Shown: positions 24,292 to 32,740 of the stretch, in pieces
Layout: each line of letters opens with the position of its first letter
Numbering within the stretch: position 1 is the first letter of the stretch
Assembly: GCA_027623995.1 (NCBI GenBank)
Contig: JAQBUF010000025.1
Location: 1-43,263 of the forward strand
Length of the DNA stretch: 43,263 nucleotides
Direction: 5' to 3'
Source: Nitrospirota bacterium
GTDB taxonomy: Bacteria; Nitrospirota; Nitrospiria; Nitrospirales; UBA8639
Made by a program: the position numbers and the translations under genes
The notes under the pieces: model-generated
Databases searched by the model: none
What the model was told of the DNA's origin: nothing
What the model saw: the letters and a program-made list of their open reading frames with translations, nothing else

Positions 24292-25035
24292 ATGATTACG
24301 CTGAAAGGTGTCGAAAAGAGTTTTGGTAAACAACAAGTTCTTCAAGGAGTAGATCTCAAAATTCCCACGGGGAAACTCACAACAATTATTGGCCCTAGTG
24401 GGGAAGGCAAAAGTGTCCTTTTGAAGCACATGATTGGTTTGCTCAAGCCAGACCGTGGGGAAGTGTGGGTCGATGATATCGACATCTCCCAGTTGAAGGA
24501 TCGGGCGTTGAATGATGTCCGAAAGCGTTTTGCCATGCTGTTCCAATCTGCCGCCTTATTTGATTCGATGAATGTGTTTGACAATGTGGCCTTTCCTCTC
24601 CGCGAAAAAGGTTTAGCTCTGGAATCGGACATTCCTCGAGTTGTGGAGGGAATGTTAGAGCGCGTGGGGTTGGTGGGGGCTGGACACAAAAATCCATCGG
24701 AGTTGAGTGGGGGAATGAAGAAGCGGGTGGGTTTGGCTCGTGCATTGGTGATGGGCCCGGAGATTATTTTATTTGATGAGCCCACGACAGGGTTGGATCC
24801 CTTGATGGCCAAGACCATTCATGATTTAATCCGGTCCATGCATCGGGTATTTGGGTTTACGGCCGTGATGGTCAGCCATCAAATCCCTGAAATCTTTGGC
24901 ATTTCGGATTGGGTCGCGATGCTGAAGCATGGGAAAATTATTGCCATGGCCCCTTCTAAGGAATTTCAAAAAATTGAAGATCCTGCAGTGCGGGAATTCA
25001 TTTCAGTGAATGAGGAAAATATTGTTCAAGTCTAA
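24292..25035 (+). CDS. mlaF: Lipid-transport ABC ATPase (MlaF family)
   Basis: A 247-residue ATP-binding subunit that powers the MlaE-type permease. Walker A G-P-S-G-E-G-K-S ends at S41, the signature is L-S-G-G-M-K-K-R-V (138-146) and Walker B is I-I-L-F-D-E-P (158-164), followed by TTGLDP and the H-loop in VMVSHQIPE. The L-S-G-G-M variant of the signature is characteristic of MlaF-type ATPases. The start is the ATG at 24292; the open frame begins two codons earlier at a TTG. The gap to mlaE is 85 bp, with no clear promoter. Confidence 0.95.
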   Translation: MITLKGVEKSFGKQQVLQGVDLKIPTGKLTTIIGPSGEGKSVLLKHMIGLLKPDRGEVWVDDIDISQLKDRALNDVRKRFAMLFQSAALFDSMNVFDNVAFPLREKGLALESDIPRVVEGMLERVGLVGAGHKNPSELSGGMKKRVGLARALVMGPEIILFDEPTTGLDPLMAKTIHDLIRSMHRVFGFTAVMVSHQIPEIFGISDWVAMLKHGKIIAMAPSKEFQKIEDPAVREFISVNEENIVQV

Positions 25036-25116
25036 ATTGTTCATTGGCGAGTTGGGCCACACTCATGTTGAATTTCGTCTTCTTGGGGCGAAAGGGAAGC
25101 AGGTAATATCTGTACT

Positions 25117-25557
25117 ATGGAACGACGTCTTGAATTAGCCGTAGGACTGTTTGTGATCGTCGGTATCGCGTGCCTCGGTTATCTGGCGATCAAACTGGGG
25201 AAGCTTGAATTAGTTGGAGGCGACTACTACGAAGTTCAAGCCGAATTCTCTTCCACTTCTGGACTCAAATCAGGAGCGCCTGTGGAAATCGCGGGTGTGC
25301 AAGTGGGACGAATCAAGGGAATTCGTTTACATGATTATCAGGCCTCAGTCACGGTGGGGATTCAGCATGGAGTGCAGGTGTATAGTGATGCCATTGCGTC
25401 TATCAAAACTCGTGGGATAATTGGCGAGAAATTTATGGAATTATCTCCTGGTGGGTCAGGAGAGGCTTTGCGGCCCGGCGATACCATTCAGGATACAGAA
25501 TCTGGCATTGACCTTGAGCAAGTCATTAGCCAATTCATTCATGGAAATGTGGAGTAA
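25117..25557 (+). CDS. mlaD: MCE-domain lipid carrier (MlaD family)
   Basis: A 146-residue protein with one N-terminal membrane anchor (LAVGLFVIVGIACLGYLAIKLG) and one MCE domain (YYEVQAEFSSTSGLKSGAPVEIAGVQVGRIKGI...IKTRGIIGEKFMELSPGG). MlaD subunits form a hexameric ring on the MlaE permease and pass lipids to the periplasm. The length matches single-MCE MlaD. It is placed between the ATPase and the periplasmic carrier, as in canonical mla operons. Confidence 0.94.
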   Translation: MERRLELAVGLFVIVGIACLGYLAIKLGKLELVGGDYYEVQAEFSSTSGLKSGAPVEIAGVQVGRIKGIRLHDYQASVTVGIQHGVQVYSDAIASIKTRGIIGEKFMELSPGGSGEALRPGDTIQDTESGIDLEQVISQFIHGNVE

Positions 25558-25621
25558 GGACGAGGAAGTCCCTGATAGGGCCTCGGTCGTTTATTGACTG
25601 TTCAATGGAAGGAAACGTGCA

Positions 25622-26281
25622 ATGAGCCACATGCAGGGTGCGAAGGTTACTTCTCTTTATCGAGGGAAGCATGTTTCTGTGCTGTCCCTCGTTGCGGGCC
25701 TATTGGTTTTGCTCGTGTCCCAAGGCTCTTGGGCGGCTGTTGAACCTGGCTCTGCGACCGAAGCGGTGAAAGGCACGATCGATCAAGTGTTGGTGGTGTT
25801 GGGTGACGACCAGTTAAAAAAACCCGAACGATCCGATGATCGTGTCGCTGCGATAGAAAAGGTCATTGGGCAACGTTTTGATTATGAGGAAATGGGAAAG
25901 CGGACGCTTGGCCTTGAGTGGAAGGATTTAGATGCTGGCCAACAAAAAGAGTTTGTCGGTTTATTTCAGAAATTTTTGTCCAAGACCTATGCGGGCAATG
26001 TCGATGGGTATTCAGGTGAGCAGGTAGAATATCTGAAGGAGCGTCGAAAGGGTGATTTTGCGGAGGTTCAAACCAAGGTGATTACGAAAAAACTTGAGGT
26101 GCCTCTGGATTATCGGCTCCTGAAGAATTCTAGTACCTGGCGAGTCTATGACGTGGTGATTGACGGGGTCAGCTTGGTGAAGAATTTTCGAGGTCAGTTT
26201 GGTCGGATTATGAAAGCCAAGGGATTCTCAGGACTTTTGGATAAACTTCGTTCAAAAACTGAAAAAAAATCTATTGAATAA
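25622..26281 (+). CDS. mlaC: Periplasmic lipid-binding protein (MlaC family)
   Basis: A 219-residue exported protein with GGAAGGA upstream of the ATG. The signal peptide is SVLSLVAGLLVLLVSQGSWA, cleaved near residue 39. The mature part has the MlaC/Ttg2D features VIGQRFDYEEMGKRTLG, WKDLDAGQQKEFVGLFQKFL and W-R-V-Y-D-V-V-I-D-G-V-S-L-V. MlaC carries a lipid across the periplasm between the MCE complex and the outer membrane. The partners MlaA and MlaB (STAS) are not in the window. In this place the cargo could be phospholipid or hopanoid; the sequence does not decide. Confidence 0.94.
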   Translation: MSHMQGAKVTSLYRGKHVSVLSLVAGLLVLLVSQGSWAAVEPGSATEAVKGTIDQVLVVLGDDQLKKPERSDDRVAAIEKVIGQRFDYEEMGKRTLGLEWKDLDAGQQKEFVGLFQKFLSKTYAGNVDGYSGEQVEYLKERRKGDFAEVQTKVITKKLEVPLDYRLLKNSSTWRVYDVVIDGVSLVKNFRGQFGRIMKAKGFSGLLDKLRSKTEKKSIE

Positions 26282-26307
26282 TTTTTTTTGTTGCATCGGC
26301 ATGGGCT

Positions 26308-27057
26308 ATGAGGGTTCAAGGGATTTGGTTGAGTGTGTGGGTTGGGGTGATTGCTCTATCCCTGGCCGTGCCTGGTCATTCCAATTCTCAGGATTTCAAG
26401 GAGATTGATTACCTCACATCCCTTCAGGTCCGTCTCCAAGAATTACTCAAGGCCAAAGACACCTTACCTGAGACCCCTGAGCGATACATTCAATTAGCCA
26501 GTGCCTACCTTGATATTGCCGATGATGTGTATGTTGATACAGCCTCGCGAATAGAGGCTTACCAAGCGGGATCAGAGTTTGCAAAAAAAGCCTTAGCGCT
26601 TGATGCCACACAAGCCCAAGCCCATTTTCTCTATGCAGCCAATCTTGGACATATTGCCCAGCTGAAAGGCGTGCTGGTTTCCGCCTTGCTTCTCCGAGAA
26701 ATTAAGGGGCATGTGGAACAAGCTATCCAATTAGTTCCCAATCATGCTCCGGCATTACACATGATGGGTATGATTCTGGATGGACTGCCCTGGTTCCTGG
26801 GTGGCGACGAAGTCGAGGCTGTGCTGTTTTTGGAACGAGCCGTCTCGGCAGATTCTCATTATACCCATGCTCGCCTGAACCTAGGGAAAGTCTATTTGAG
26901 GCACGGGCGAGTTGATGATGCGAGAGAACAATTTTCATCGGTCAGTAACACGCAATCACCTCGAGGGGTGTATGCTTGGGCTCATCGCCATAAACCTGAA
27001 GCCTTAACTTTGCTCAGGCAGCTAGGGAGCCCGGTTGAAAGGAAGGTGGAATTTTGA
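26308..27057 (+). CDS. Exported TPR-repeat protein
   Basis: A 249-residue protein with a signal peptide (GIWLSVWVGVIALSLAVPGHS) and TPR-like helices: YIQLASAYLDIADDVYV, EFAKKALALDATQAQAHFLYAANLG and HARLNLGKVYLRHGRVDDAREQF. It follows mlaC after 26 bp and so is probably in the same transcript; a periplasmic accessory role for the lipid transporter is an inference. The segment LVPNHAPALHMMGMILDGLPWFLGGD recalls exported TPR proteins found with lipid or TRAP-type transport genes. No catalytic motif is seen. Confidence 0.8.
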   Translation: MRVQGIWLSVWVGVIALSLAVPGHSNSQDFKEIDYLTSLQVRLQELLKAKDTLPETPERYIQLASAYLDIADDVYVDTASRIEAYQAGSEFAKKALALDATQAQAHFLYAANLGHIAQLKGVLVSALLLREIKGHVEQAIQLVPNHAPALHMMGMILDGLPWFLGGDEVEAVLFLERAVSADSHYTHARLNLGKVYLRHGRVDDAREQFSSVSNTQSPRGVYAWAHRHKPEALTLLRQLGSPVERKVEF

Positions 27058-27204
27058 AGTCGGGAAATGATGAAGGTTCCGAACATCTTTGTTCTTTAGA
27101 ATGGGTTGCGATCTAGAGTTGAGAATAGGTACTTTAACAAAAAAATGATGTTCATAAAAAGTCGATGTTAGGTTTGGAATACTTCGATGACCAAAGCTAC
27201 TTTC

Positions 27205-27233
27205 TTGACACCCAAATTTAAGTATGTAACTAT
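27205..27233 (+). promoter_or_regulatory. Possible promoter upstream of dxs
   Basis: TTGACA (27205-27210) followed after 17 bp by AACTAT (27228-27233), a weak -10 box. It lies in the 254-bp gap between the TPR gene and dxs, which otherwise holds no gene. Confidence 0.35.
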
Positions 27234-27311
27234 TTGAAAGTTTAGTGCGTTTTGCCCCATATTAGCGTGATAATCCCAACCTAAATAAAAATACTTAAAG
27301 AGGTAACTGGT

Positions 27312-29207
27312 ATGTCCTTCCTAAATAGGATCGAAAGCCCTGATGATCTAAAAAAACTTTCTCCAGAGGAGCTTCCTCAGCTCTGCGAAGAAATTCGACA
27401 ACAAATTATACCAGTCATTGCCAATATCGGTGGGCATTTGGCATCGAATCTCGGTGTGGTTGAGCTCACCGTGGCCATGCATTATTTGCTCAATACCCCT
27501 GAAGATCTCATAGTTTGGGATACGAGTAATCAGGCCTACACTCATAAGCTGCTTACTGGGCGCCGCGAACAGTTTCATACCATCCGACAGTTTGGTGGGA
27601 TGAGTGGATTTTGTAAGCGTGAAGAAAGCCCCTATGACACCTTCAATGCCGGACATGCTGGAACTGGGGTGTCCGCCGCCGTGGGTTTTGTTGAGGCGAG
27701 AGAGCAAAAAGGGCAATCGCATAAGGTTGTGTGTGTTGTCGGAGATGGTGCCTTGACCTCTGGGTTGACTCTTGAGGGTTTACAGCAGGCCGGTGATAGA
27801 CAAAAAGATCTGGTGGTCATTTTAAATGACAACCAGATGTCGATCTCAAAAAATGTCGGAGCGATTTCTGCGTATCTCAATCGGACGATTACTGGAGAGT
27901 TTTATTCAAAACTCAAAGAAGAGACTTCACAAATTTTGGGATCCATTCCACAAATTGGTGAGCCGGTCAAAAAGATGGCCAGTCGCGCCCAAGAACTTGC
28001 CAAGGGCCTTGTCTTGCCAGGGCTGCTTTTTGAAGAGTTGGGATTTCGCTATGTTGGGCCAATGGAAGGTCACAATTTTGAGCACATTCTCCCGACCCTC
28101 CAGAATGTCCTCAAACTAAAAGGGCCGACGCTCTTGCATGTGGTCACCAAGAAGGGGTTAGGCTATGAGCCTGCCATGAAGAATCCTGTGTGGTTCCATG
28201 CTTGCTCGCCATTTGATATTCAAACCGGGAAGCCAACGAAAAAAGCTGTAAGACCTTCCTATAGTGCCATTGCGATGGAAGCCTTAGTGAAACTCGCATC
28301 GGTTGACAAACGCATTGTGGCTATCACTGCAGCGATGTGTGAGGGAACTGGTTTGAGTGTATTTGAAAAAGCATTTCCTGATCGATTGTACGATGTGGGT
28401 ATTGCCGAACAGCATGCGGTGACGTTTGCTGCTGGACTGGCGGCACAAGGTATGCGCCCAGTTATCCCGATTTATTCGACCTTTCTGCAGCGGGCGTATG
28501 ATCAAGTGGTTCATGACGTGGCCACACAAAATCTTCCCGTTACGTTTTGCATTGACCGGGGTGGGTTGGTGGCAGAAGATGGTACGACGCACCATGGGGC
28601 TTTTGATTTTGCCTTTCTTCGCCATATTCCCAATATGACCATTATGGCACCAAAGGATGAAAATGAATTACAGCATATGATGAAAACTTGCCTAACGGCA
28701 CCGGGCCCAACTGCAGTGCGATATCCAAGAGGTTCTGTGTTGGGAGTGCCGATGGATGCTGAACCCAAAGCCTTGCCCATGGGCAAGGGAGAATTATTGA
28801 AATCTGGCCAGGATATTGCGTTGGTGGCGGTTGGTGTCACCGTTCATAAAGCTCTTGAGGCCGCCGAGCGTTTAGAGCAAGAGGGTATTTCTGCAGCCGT
28901 CATTAATGCTCGATTTGTGAAACCATTGGATGGCGAGTTAATTCGAGAGGTGTCGCAACAGGTGAAATGTCTGTTGACGATTGAAGAGTCCTCGAGAATG
29001 GGCGGCTTCGGTTCTGCGGTCCTAGAATTTTTATCCGATGAGGGCGTGACAAATCTGCCGACGAAATGTCTGGGTCTGCCTGATTGGTATATTGAGCAGG
29101 GGCCACAGGAATTACTACGTGAAAAATATGGATTGACCGCCGATGGTATTTACGAGCAGGCCAAGCAATTGCTCGCCAAGGCTTCGATCCAAACTGTTCT
29201 CGCCTAA
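27312..29207 (+). CDS. dxs: 1-deoxy-D-xylulose-5-phosphate synthase
   Basis: A 631-residue thiamine-diphosphate enzyme that condenses pyruvate and glyceraldehyde 3-phosphate, the first step of the MEP isoprenoid pathway. The ThDP/metal motif runs from G-D-G (144-146) to L-N-D-N (171-174). Transketolase-like segments follow: the catalytic glutamate region in LYDVGIAEQHAVTFAAGLA and the DRGGLVAEDGTTHHGAFD region. The C-terminal domain ends with the usual LGLPDWYIEQG. AGAGGTAA precedes the ATG. Its place among hopanoid and lipid-transport genes ties precursor supply to hopanoid synthesis. ispG follows after 18 bp. Confidence 0.97.
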   Translation: MSFLNRIESPDDLKKLSPEELPQLCEEIRQQIIPVIANIGGHLASNLGVVELTVAMHYLLNTPEDLIVWDTSNQAYTHKLLTGRREQFHTIRQFGGMSGFCKREESPYDTFNAGHAGTGVSAAVGFVEAREQKGQSHKVVCVVGDGALTSGLTLEGLQQAGDRQKDLVVILNDNQMSISKNVGAISAYLNRTITGEFYSKLKEETSQILGSIPQIGEPVKKMASRAQELAKGLVLPGLLFEELGFRYVGPMEGHNFEHILPTLQNVLKLKGPTLLHVVTKKGLGYEPAMKNPVWFHACSPFDIQTGKPTKKAVRPSYSAIAMEALVKLASVDKRIVAITAAMCEGTGLSVFEKAFPDRLYDVGIAEQHAVTFAAGLAAQGMRPVIPIYSTFLQRAYDQVVHDVATQNLPVTFCIDRGGLVAEDGTTHHGAFDFAFLRHIPNMTIMAPKDENELQHMMKTCLTAPGPTAVRYPRGSVLGVPMDAEPKALPMGKGELLKSGQDIALVAVGVTVHKALEAAERLEQEGISAAVINARFVKPLDGELIREVSQQVKCLLTIEESSRMGGFGSAVLEFLSDEGVTNLPTKCLGLPDWYIEQGPQELLREKYGLTADGIYEQAKQLLAKASIQTVLA

Positions 29208-29225
29208 TAACAGCAGTTCATCCAA

Positions 29226-30389
29226 ATGCATATCACACGACGTTCGACCAAGTCTATTCAAGTGGGTTCCGTCAAAATTGGTGGTGGTGCCCCCATTTCT
29301 GTTCAATCCATGACGATTCCGCATCCCCGTGATGTGAAGGGGACCGTTGAGCAAATCCATCAACTCGAACAAGCCGGCTGTGAATTGATTCGAGTGGCCG
29401 TTCCAGATGATGACGCGGCAAATGCTCTCCCGTTAATAAAAGCTCAAATTTCCATTCCACTTATTGCAGATATTCACTTTGACCATCGATTGGCCTTAAA
29501 AGCAGCCAAGGTCGTAGATTGTGTGCGAATCAATCCTGGAAATATTGGACCCTGGTGGAAGATGGCTGAAGTGCTGAAGGCCTTGACTGATAATGGCATT
29601 CCACTTCGTGTGGGCGTGAACGGGGGATCCCTGGAGCGCCCCCTTCTTGAAAAGTATGGATACCCGACGGCGCAAGCATTAGCCGAGTCTGCGCTTAATG
29701 CCGTTCATGCCATTGAAGATGCTGGGTTCACAAATATGAAGGTGTCGTTAAAGGCCTCTGATGTGCATATGGCTGTTGATGCCTATTGGCTATTTTCTCA
29801 CCAATCTGATTATCCGTTGCACATTGGGATCACCGAGGCCGGTACCGCTATGACAGGTGCTGTGAAATCTTCGGTTGGTCTTGGATGGCTGCTCTCTCAG
29901 GGGATTGGAGATACGCTGAGGGTGTCGCTGGCCGCAGATCCTGTGGAAGAGGTGAGGGTTGGCTTTGAAATTCTCAAGTCCCTGGAATTACGGCATCGTG
30001 GTGTGAATGTGATTGCCTGTCCAACTTGTGGTCGAGTGGAAATTGATGTGGTTCGCATGGCGAATGAATTAGAAAAACGCTTGGGGCATATCACTAAGCC
30101 TCTCAATGTGTCCGTGCTCGGGTGTGTTGTGAATGGTATTGGAGAAGGCAAGGAAGCTGATATTGGAATTGCTGGGGGCCAGGGAATGGGCATTCTGTTC
30201 AAAAAAGGAAAGCTCGTCAAAAAGGTGCCAGCTGAAGAGCTTATCGATCGGTTAATAGAAGAAGTGGAAATCATGGCCAACGAAACAGAGGAGGAAACTT
30301 CAGCCTCTGTCGCTTCCTTACCTGATTGTGAAGAGATGCTATCTTTTTCTAATGCTCATCGAGAGATTCCTGTGTTGCCTAACCGATAG
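29226..30389 (+). CDS. ispG: 4-hydroxy-3-methylbut-2-enyl diphosphate synthase (IspG/GcpE)
   Basis: A 387-residue iron-sulfur enzyme of the penultimate MEP step. The N-terminal TIM-barrel part reads RSTKSIQVGSVKIGGGAPISVQSM, typical of IspG. The 4Fe-4S ligands are C265 and C268 (A-C-P-T-C-G-R) and C300 (V-L-G-C-V-V-N-G), with the conserved E307 as fourth ligand. The short two-domain bacterial form is about 350-380 residues; here the last roughly 30 residues form a polar tail rich in E, T and S after LIDRLIEEVE. It is co-oriented with dxs and probably in the same operon. Confidence 0.97.
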   Translation: MHITRRSTKSIQVGSVKIGGGAPISVQSMTIPHPRDVKGTVEQIHQLEQAGCELIRVAVPDDDAANALPLIKAQISIPLIADIHFDHRLALKAAKVVDCVRINPGNIGPWWKMAEVLKALTDNGIPLRVGVNGGSLERPLLEKYGYPTAQALAESALNAVHAIEDAGFTNMKVSLKASDVHMAVDAYWLFSHQSDYPLHIGITEAGTAMTGAVKSSVGLGWLLSQGIGDTLRVSLAADPVEEVRVGFEILKSLELRHRGVNVIACPTCGRVEIDVVRMANELEKRLGHITKPLNVSVLGCVVNGIGEGKEADIGIAGGQGMGILFKKGKLVKKVPAEELIDRLIEEVEIMANETEEETSASVASLPDCEEMLSFSNAHREIPVLPNR

Positions 30390-30453
30390 TCGCAAGTATT
30401 TTTCGTGCTCAAATATCTTCAAAGCCGAGTTTCTTAACCTTGTAGGGCATTCC

Positions 30454-30482
30454 TTGTCAGGGAGCAGGCCCCTCGTTATAAT
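30454..30482 (+). promoter_or_regulatory. Promoter of the tRNA-Cys gene
   Basis: TTGTCA (30454-30459), a 17-bp spacer and a perfect TATAAT (30477-30482). Transcription would start within a few bases of the tRNA 5' end at 30492. Confidence 0.8.
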
Positions 30483-30491
30483 GCCGACGGT

Positions 30492-30567
30492 GGCGCCGTA
30501 CCCAAGTGGTTAAGGGAGCAGTCTGCAAAACTGCGATTCAGCGGTTCGATCCCGCTCGGCGCCTCCA
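30492..30567 (+). tRNA. tRNA-Cys (GCA anticodon)
   Basis: A 76-nt cloverleaf can be folded by eye. The acceptor stem GGCGCCG pairs with CGGCGCC, the anticodon stem-loop is GCAGT-CTGCAAA-ACTGC with anticodon GCA, and the T arm is AGCGG-TTCGATC-CCGCT. The discriminator base is T, as expected for cysteine tRNA, and CCA is encoded (30565-30567). A short T run follows at 30568. It sits between ispG and hpnH with its own promoter. Confidence 0.96.
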
Positions 30568-30649
30568 TTTTTTTCGGATTACGCTTGATGTCCGGTTTAT
30601 TCTTAAAAATAGCCGACTCTCGTTCATTGTTTCTTAAGAGGTGAATTCA

Positions 30650-31666
30650 ATGGCTGTCCCTATATCACAGATGTTTACAGTTTCGAGTTATGTAATCGCC
30701 CAAAAACTCAAGAGGGTGAAGCGGTACCCGTTGGTGTTGATGTTGGAGCCGATCTTTCGTTGCAACTTGGCATGTGCAGGATGTGGGAAAATCCAATATC
30801 CAGATCATGTTTTAGATAAACGGCTCACGCCTGAGCAATGTTGGGCAGCTTCAGATGAATGTGGGGCACCCATTGTGAGTATCCCCGGAGGGGAGCCTCT
30901 CATTCATCCTGAAATGGCGGAGATCGTCCGAGGATTGGTCGAACGAAAAAAATATGTTTATCTGTGCACTAACGCGGTTTTGCTGGAACGAAAAATCGAA
31001 GAATACCAGCCATCAAAATACCTGACCTTTAGCATCCACATGGATGGACTTCGCGATGAGCATGATCTCGCGGTGTGTCGAGATGGAGTCTATGATGTGG
31101 CCGTGAAGGCCATTAAAACAGCCCTTAAAAAAGGGTTCCGCGTGACCACAAATACGACGCTCTTTGACGATGCCAATACTGACCGAGTCCGGTCCTTTTT
31201 TGATGAGATGATGGGGCTTGGAGTGGAAGGTATGATGATTTCGCCTGGGTATAGTTACGATAAGGCTCCAGATCAAAATAGTTTTCTGAAACGTCATCGA
31301 ACTCAGGAATTATTTTCTAAGCTTCTTTCTAATCGGAAACGGAACTGGCAGTTTAATCAGTCGCCGCTGTTCTTGGAATTTTTGATGGGAAAGCGAGATT
31401 ATGAGTGTACCCCCTGGGGCAATCCAACCTACAATGTGTTTGGCTGGCAGAAGCCTTGTTATTTATTACAAGATGGCTATGTTTCTGATTTTGCTACCTT
31501 GCTGAATGAGACCGAATGGGATAGCTACGGCACTGGACGCAATGAAAAATGTAAGGATTGTATGGTCCATTGTGGATACGAGGCCACTGCTGTTGAAGAT
31601 ACATTTAGTTCGTGGTCTGGTTTCGCGGGGACAGTAAAAGCGACACTTTTCCCTAATGCGACGTAA
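30650..31666 (+). CDS. hpnH: Hopanoid biosynthesis radical SAM protein HpnH
   Basis: A 338-residue radical SAM enzyme that joins the 5'-deoxyadenosyl group to diploptene, giving adenosylhopane, the step before HpnG. The cluster motif C38-N-L-A-C42-A-G-C45 follows LVLMLEPIFR. The rest is highly typical: IPGGEPLIHPEM, FSIHMDGLRDEHD, MMISPGYSYDKAPDQ, NPTYNVFGWQKPCYLLQDGY (split) and the C-terminal cysteine set C-K-D-C-M-V-H-C-G-Y-E. The start is ATG 30650; a GTG three codons earlier lies inside the ribosome binding site AAGAGGTG. Confidence 0.97.
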   Translation: MAVPISQMFTVSSYVIAQKLKRVKRYPLVLMLEPIFRCNLACAGCGKIQYPDHVLDKRLTPEQCWAASDECGAPIVSIPGGEPLIHPEMAEIVRGLVERKKYVYLCTNAVLLERKIEEYQPSKYLTFSIHMDGLRDEHDLAVCRDGVYDVAVKAIKTALKKGFRVTTNTTLFDDANTDRVRSFFDEMMGLGVEGMMISPGYSYDKAPDQNSFLKRHRTQELFSKLLSNRKRNWQFNQSPLFLEFLMGKRDYECTPWGNPTYNVFGWQKPCYLLQDGYVSDFATLLNETEWDSYGTGRNEKCKDCMVHCGYEATAVEDTFSSWSGFAGTVKATLFPNAT

Positions 31667-31706
31667 TCCGCAAATCTCTTTACTTTTTATTTAGCGAGTT
31701 TTTTTC

Positions 31707-32051
31707 ATGTCTCAGGATCCACCTCTCTCAAGTCAGGAAAAAAATCTCCAAGGGTCTGTCTTTCGGCCTACTTCGCAGAAAGAGCTCTTTGATGTTGTAG
31801 ATCAAGCCTTTGATTACCGAGGTGATGTGACTATTGAACTCATATCAGGAGAATCTTTGCTTGGGTACGTCTTTGGTCGAACGATCGATGGGACTCGAGC
31901 TGACCTAGAGCTTTTTCCAACGGACAAGCCCGGCCAAATAACCATTCAGCTAGGTGATATTGCGGCCATTATATTTTCAGGAAAAGATACGGCCCTTGGG
32001 CAGTCCTGGGAATCTTGGATTCAGAAAAAAAAGGAAGAGGGAAGGAAGTAG
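31707..32051 (+). CDS. Small conserved protein downstream of hpnH (114 aa)
   Basis: A 114-residue soluble protein. After a polar N-terminus comes FRPTSQKELFDVVDQAFDYRGD, then an apparent small beta-barrel: VTIELISGESLLGYVFGRTI, LELFPTDKPGQITIQLGDIAAIIFSG, and the end GKDTALGQSWESWIQKKKEE. I recall similar short proteins with Y-R-G-D-V-T and G-K-D-T-A...S-W-E motifs beside hopanoid genes in other phyla, but know no proven function. The strand pattern is reminiscent of an Sm-like or PRC-like barrel. It lies 40 bp after hpnH on the same strand, so co-transcription is likely. Confidence 0.75.
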   Translation: MSQDPPLSSQEKNLQGSVFRPTSQKELFDVVDQAFDYRGDVTIELISGESLLGYVFGRTIDGTRADLELFPTDKPGQITIQLGDIAAIIFSGKDTALGQSWESWIQKKKEEGRK

Positions 32052-32740
32052 TTGCGTCATATTTTTCGCCATAAAGTTTGTAGGTAGTTTGCCTTTCGAA
32101 TCTTTCACCATCTCCTTCGCGCCGAATAAAATTTCTTATTGCCTCTAAAGCAAGACTCTCCTCAAATCAAAAAATACTTCTCATAAGATCTATTCACTGT
32201 CCATCGCGCATGAAAGTCTTTTGTCAATTCCTAGCTTGTATTAGTTGCTTGGCATCATGAAGCTATATCGGTGTATAGTCTTGTTTTTGCCTATTTTTAT
32301 GACCACTTTCATTGACAGAGGAAGCTTCATATGCTAGAGATCACGCACCTTTTTTTTGCAGATTTTATTCCCCTAAACGAGGTCGAGTGAGGATGGTAAT
32401 GGCAGGAATGAAGGGGACTTGTATTTCGGTTATTATTTAGAGTATTGATTGTCTGCTAAAACGTGTGGAAAGCCAGACGTTTAAACTTTTAATAATGAAA
32501 TAATGGGACATTCATTCAATGCCTATGAATCCATACCTTGTGATCATCAAGGCGAGTAGCAATTCTAGGTAAGTCAGGCCCCTACTCATCGAATTGATAA
32601 GAGGTCAGTTCGAGAGGCGCTTTCCTCTCAATGCTCTGTTGGGAAAAAGCGTTTTTTTTGTGAGGGGATATAGTCATAGGAAAAGAGCGATCCTCTTTAC
32701 GCTCATCACGATTAAACTGACGAAGTTGGGGGGTTCTCTA
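32052..32740. other. Long A/T-rich intergenic region before the respiratory operon
   Basis: No convincing gene. The frame of the following cytochrome is open from 32594, but its signal sequence and ribosome binding site fix the start at 32741. Possible elements are TTGACA with a poor -10 near 32313-32341 and an AAACGT...ACGTTT inverted repeat near 32459-32482. The promoter of the respiratory genes must be here or close by, but I cannot point to it. Confidence 0.5.

Noticed and set aside
29226-30389. Long antisense frames within ispG and dxs
   Set aside because: They have no ribosome binding sites and are explained by codon bias of the strongly supported genes on the plus strand.
32594-32740. 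Upstream extension of the cytochrome c lipoprotein
   Set aside because: It would bury the lipobox signal 50 residues inside the protein; the ATG at 32741 gives a normal lipoprotein signal.
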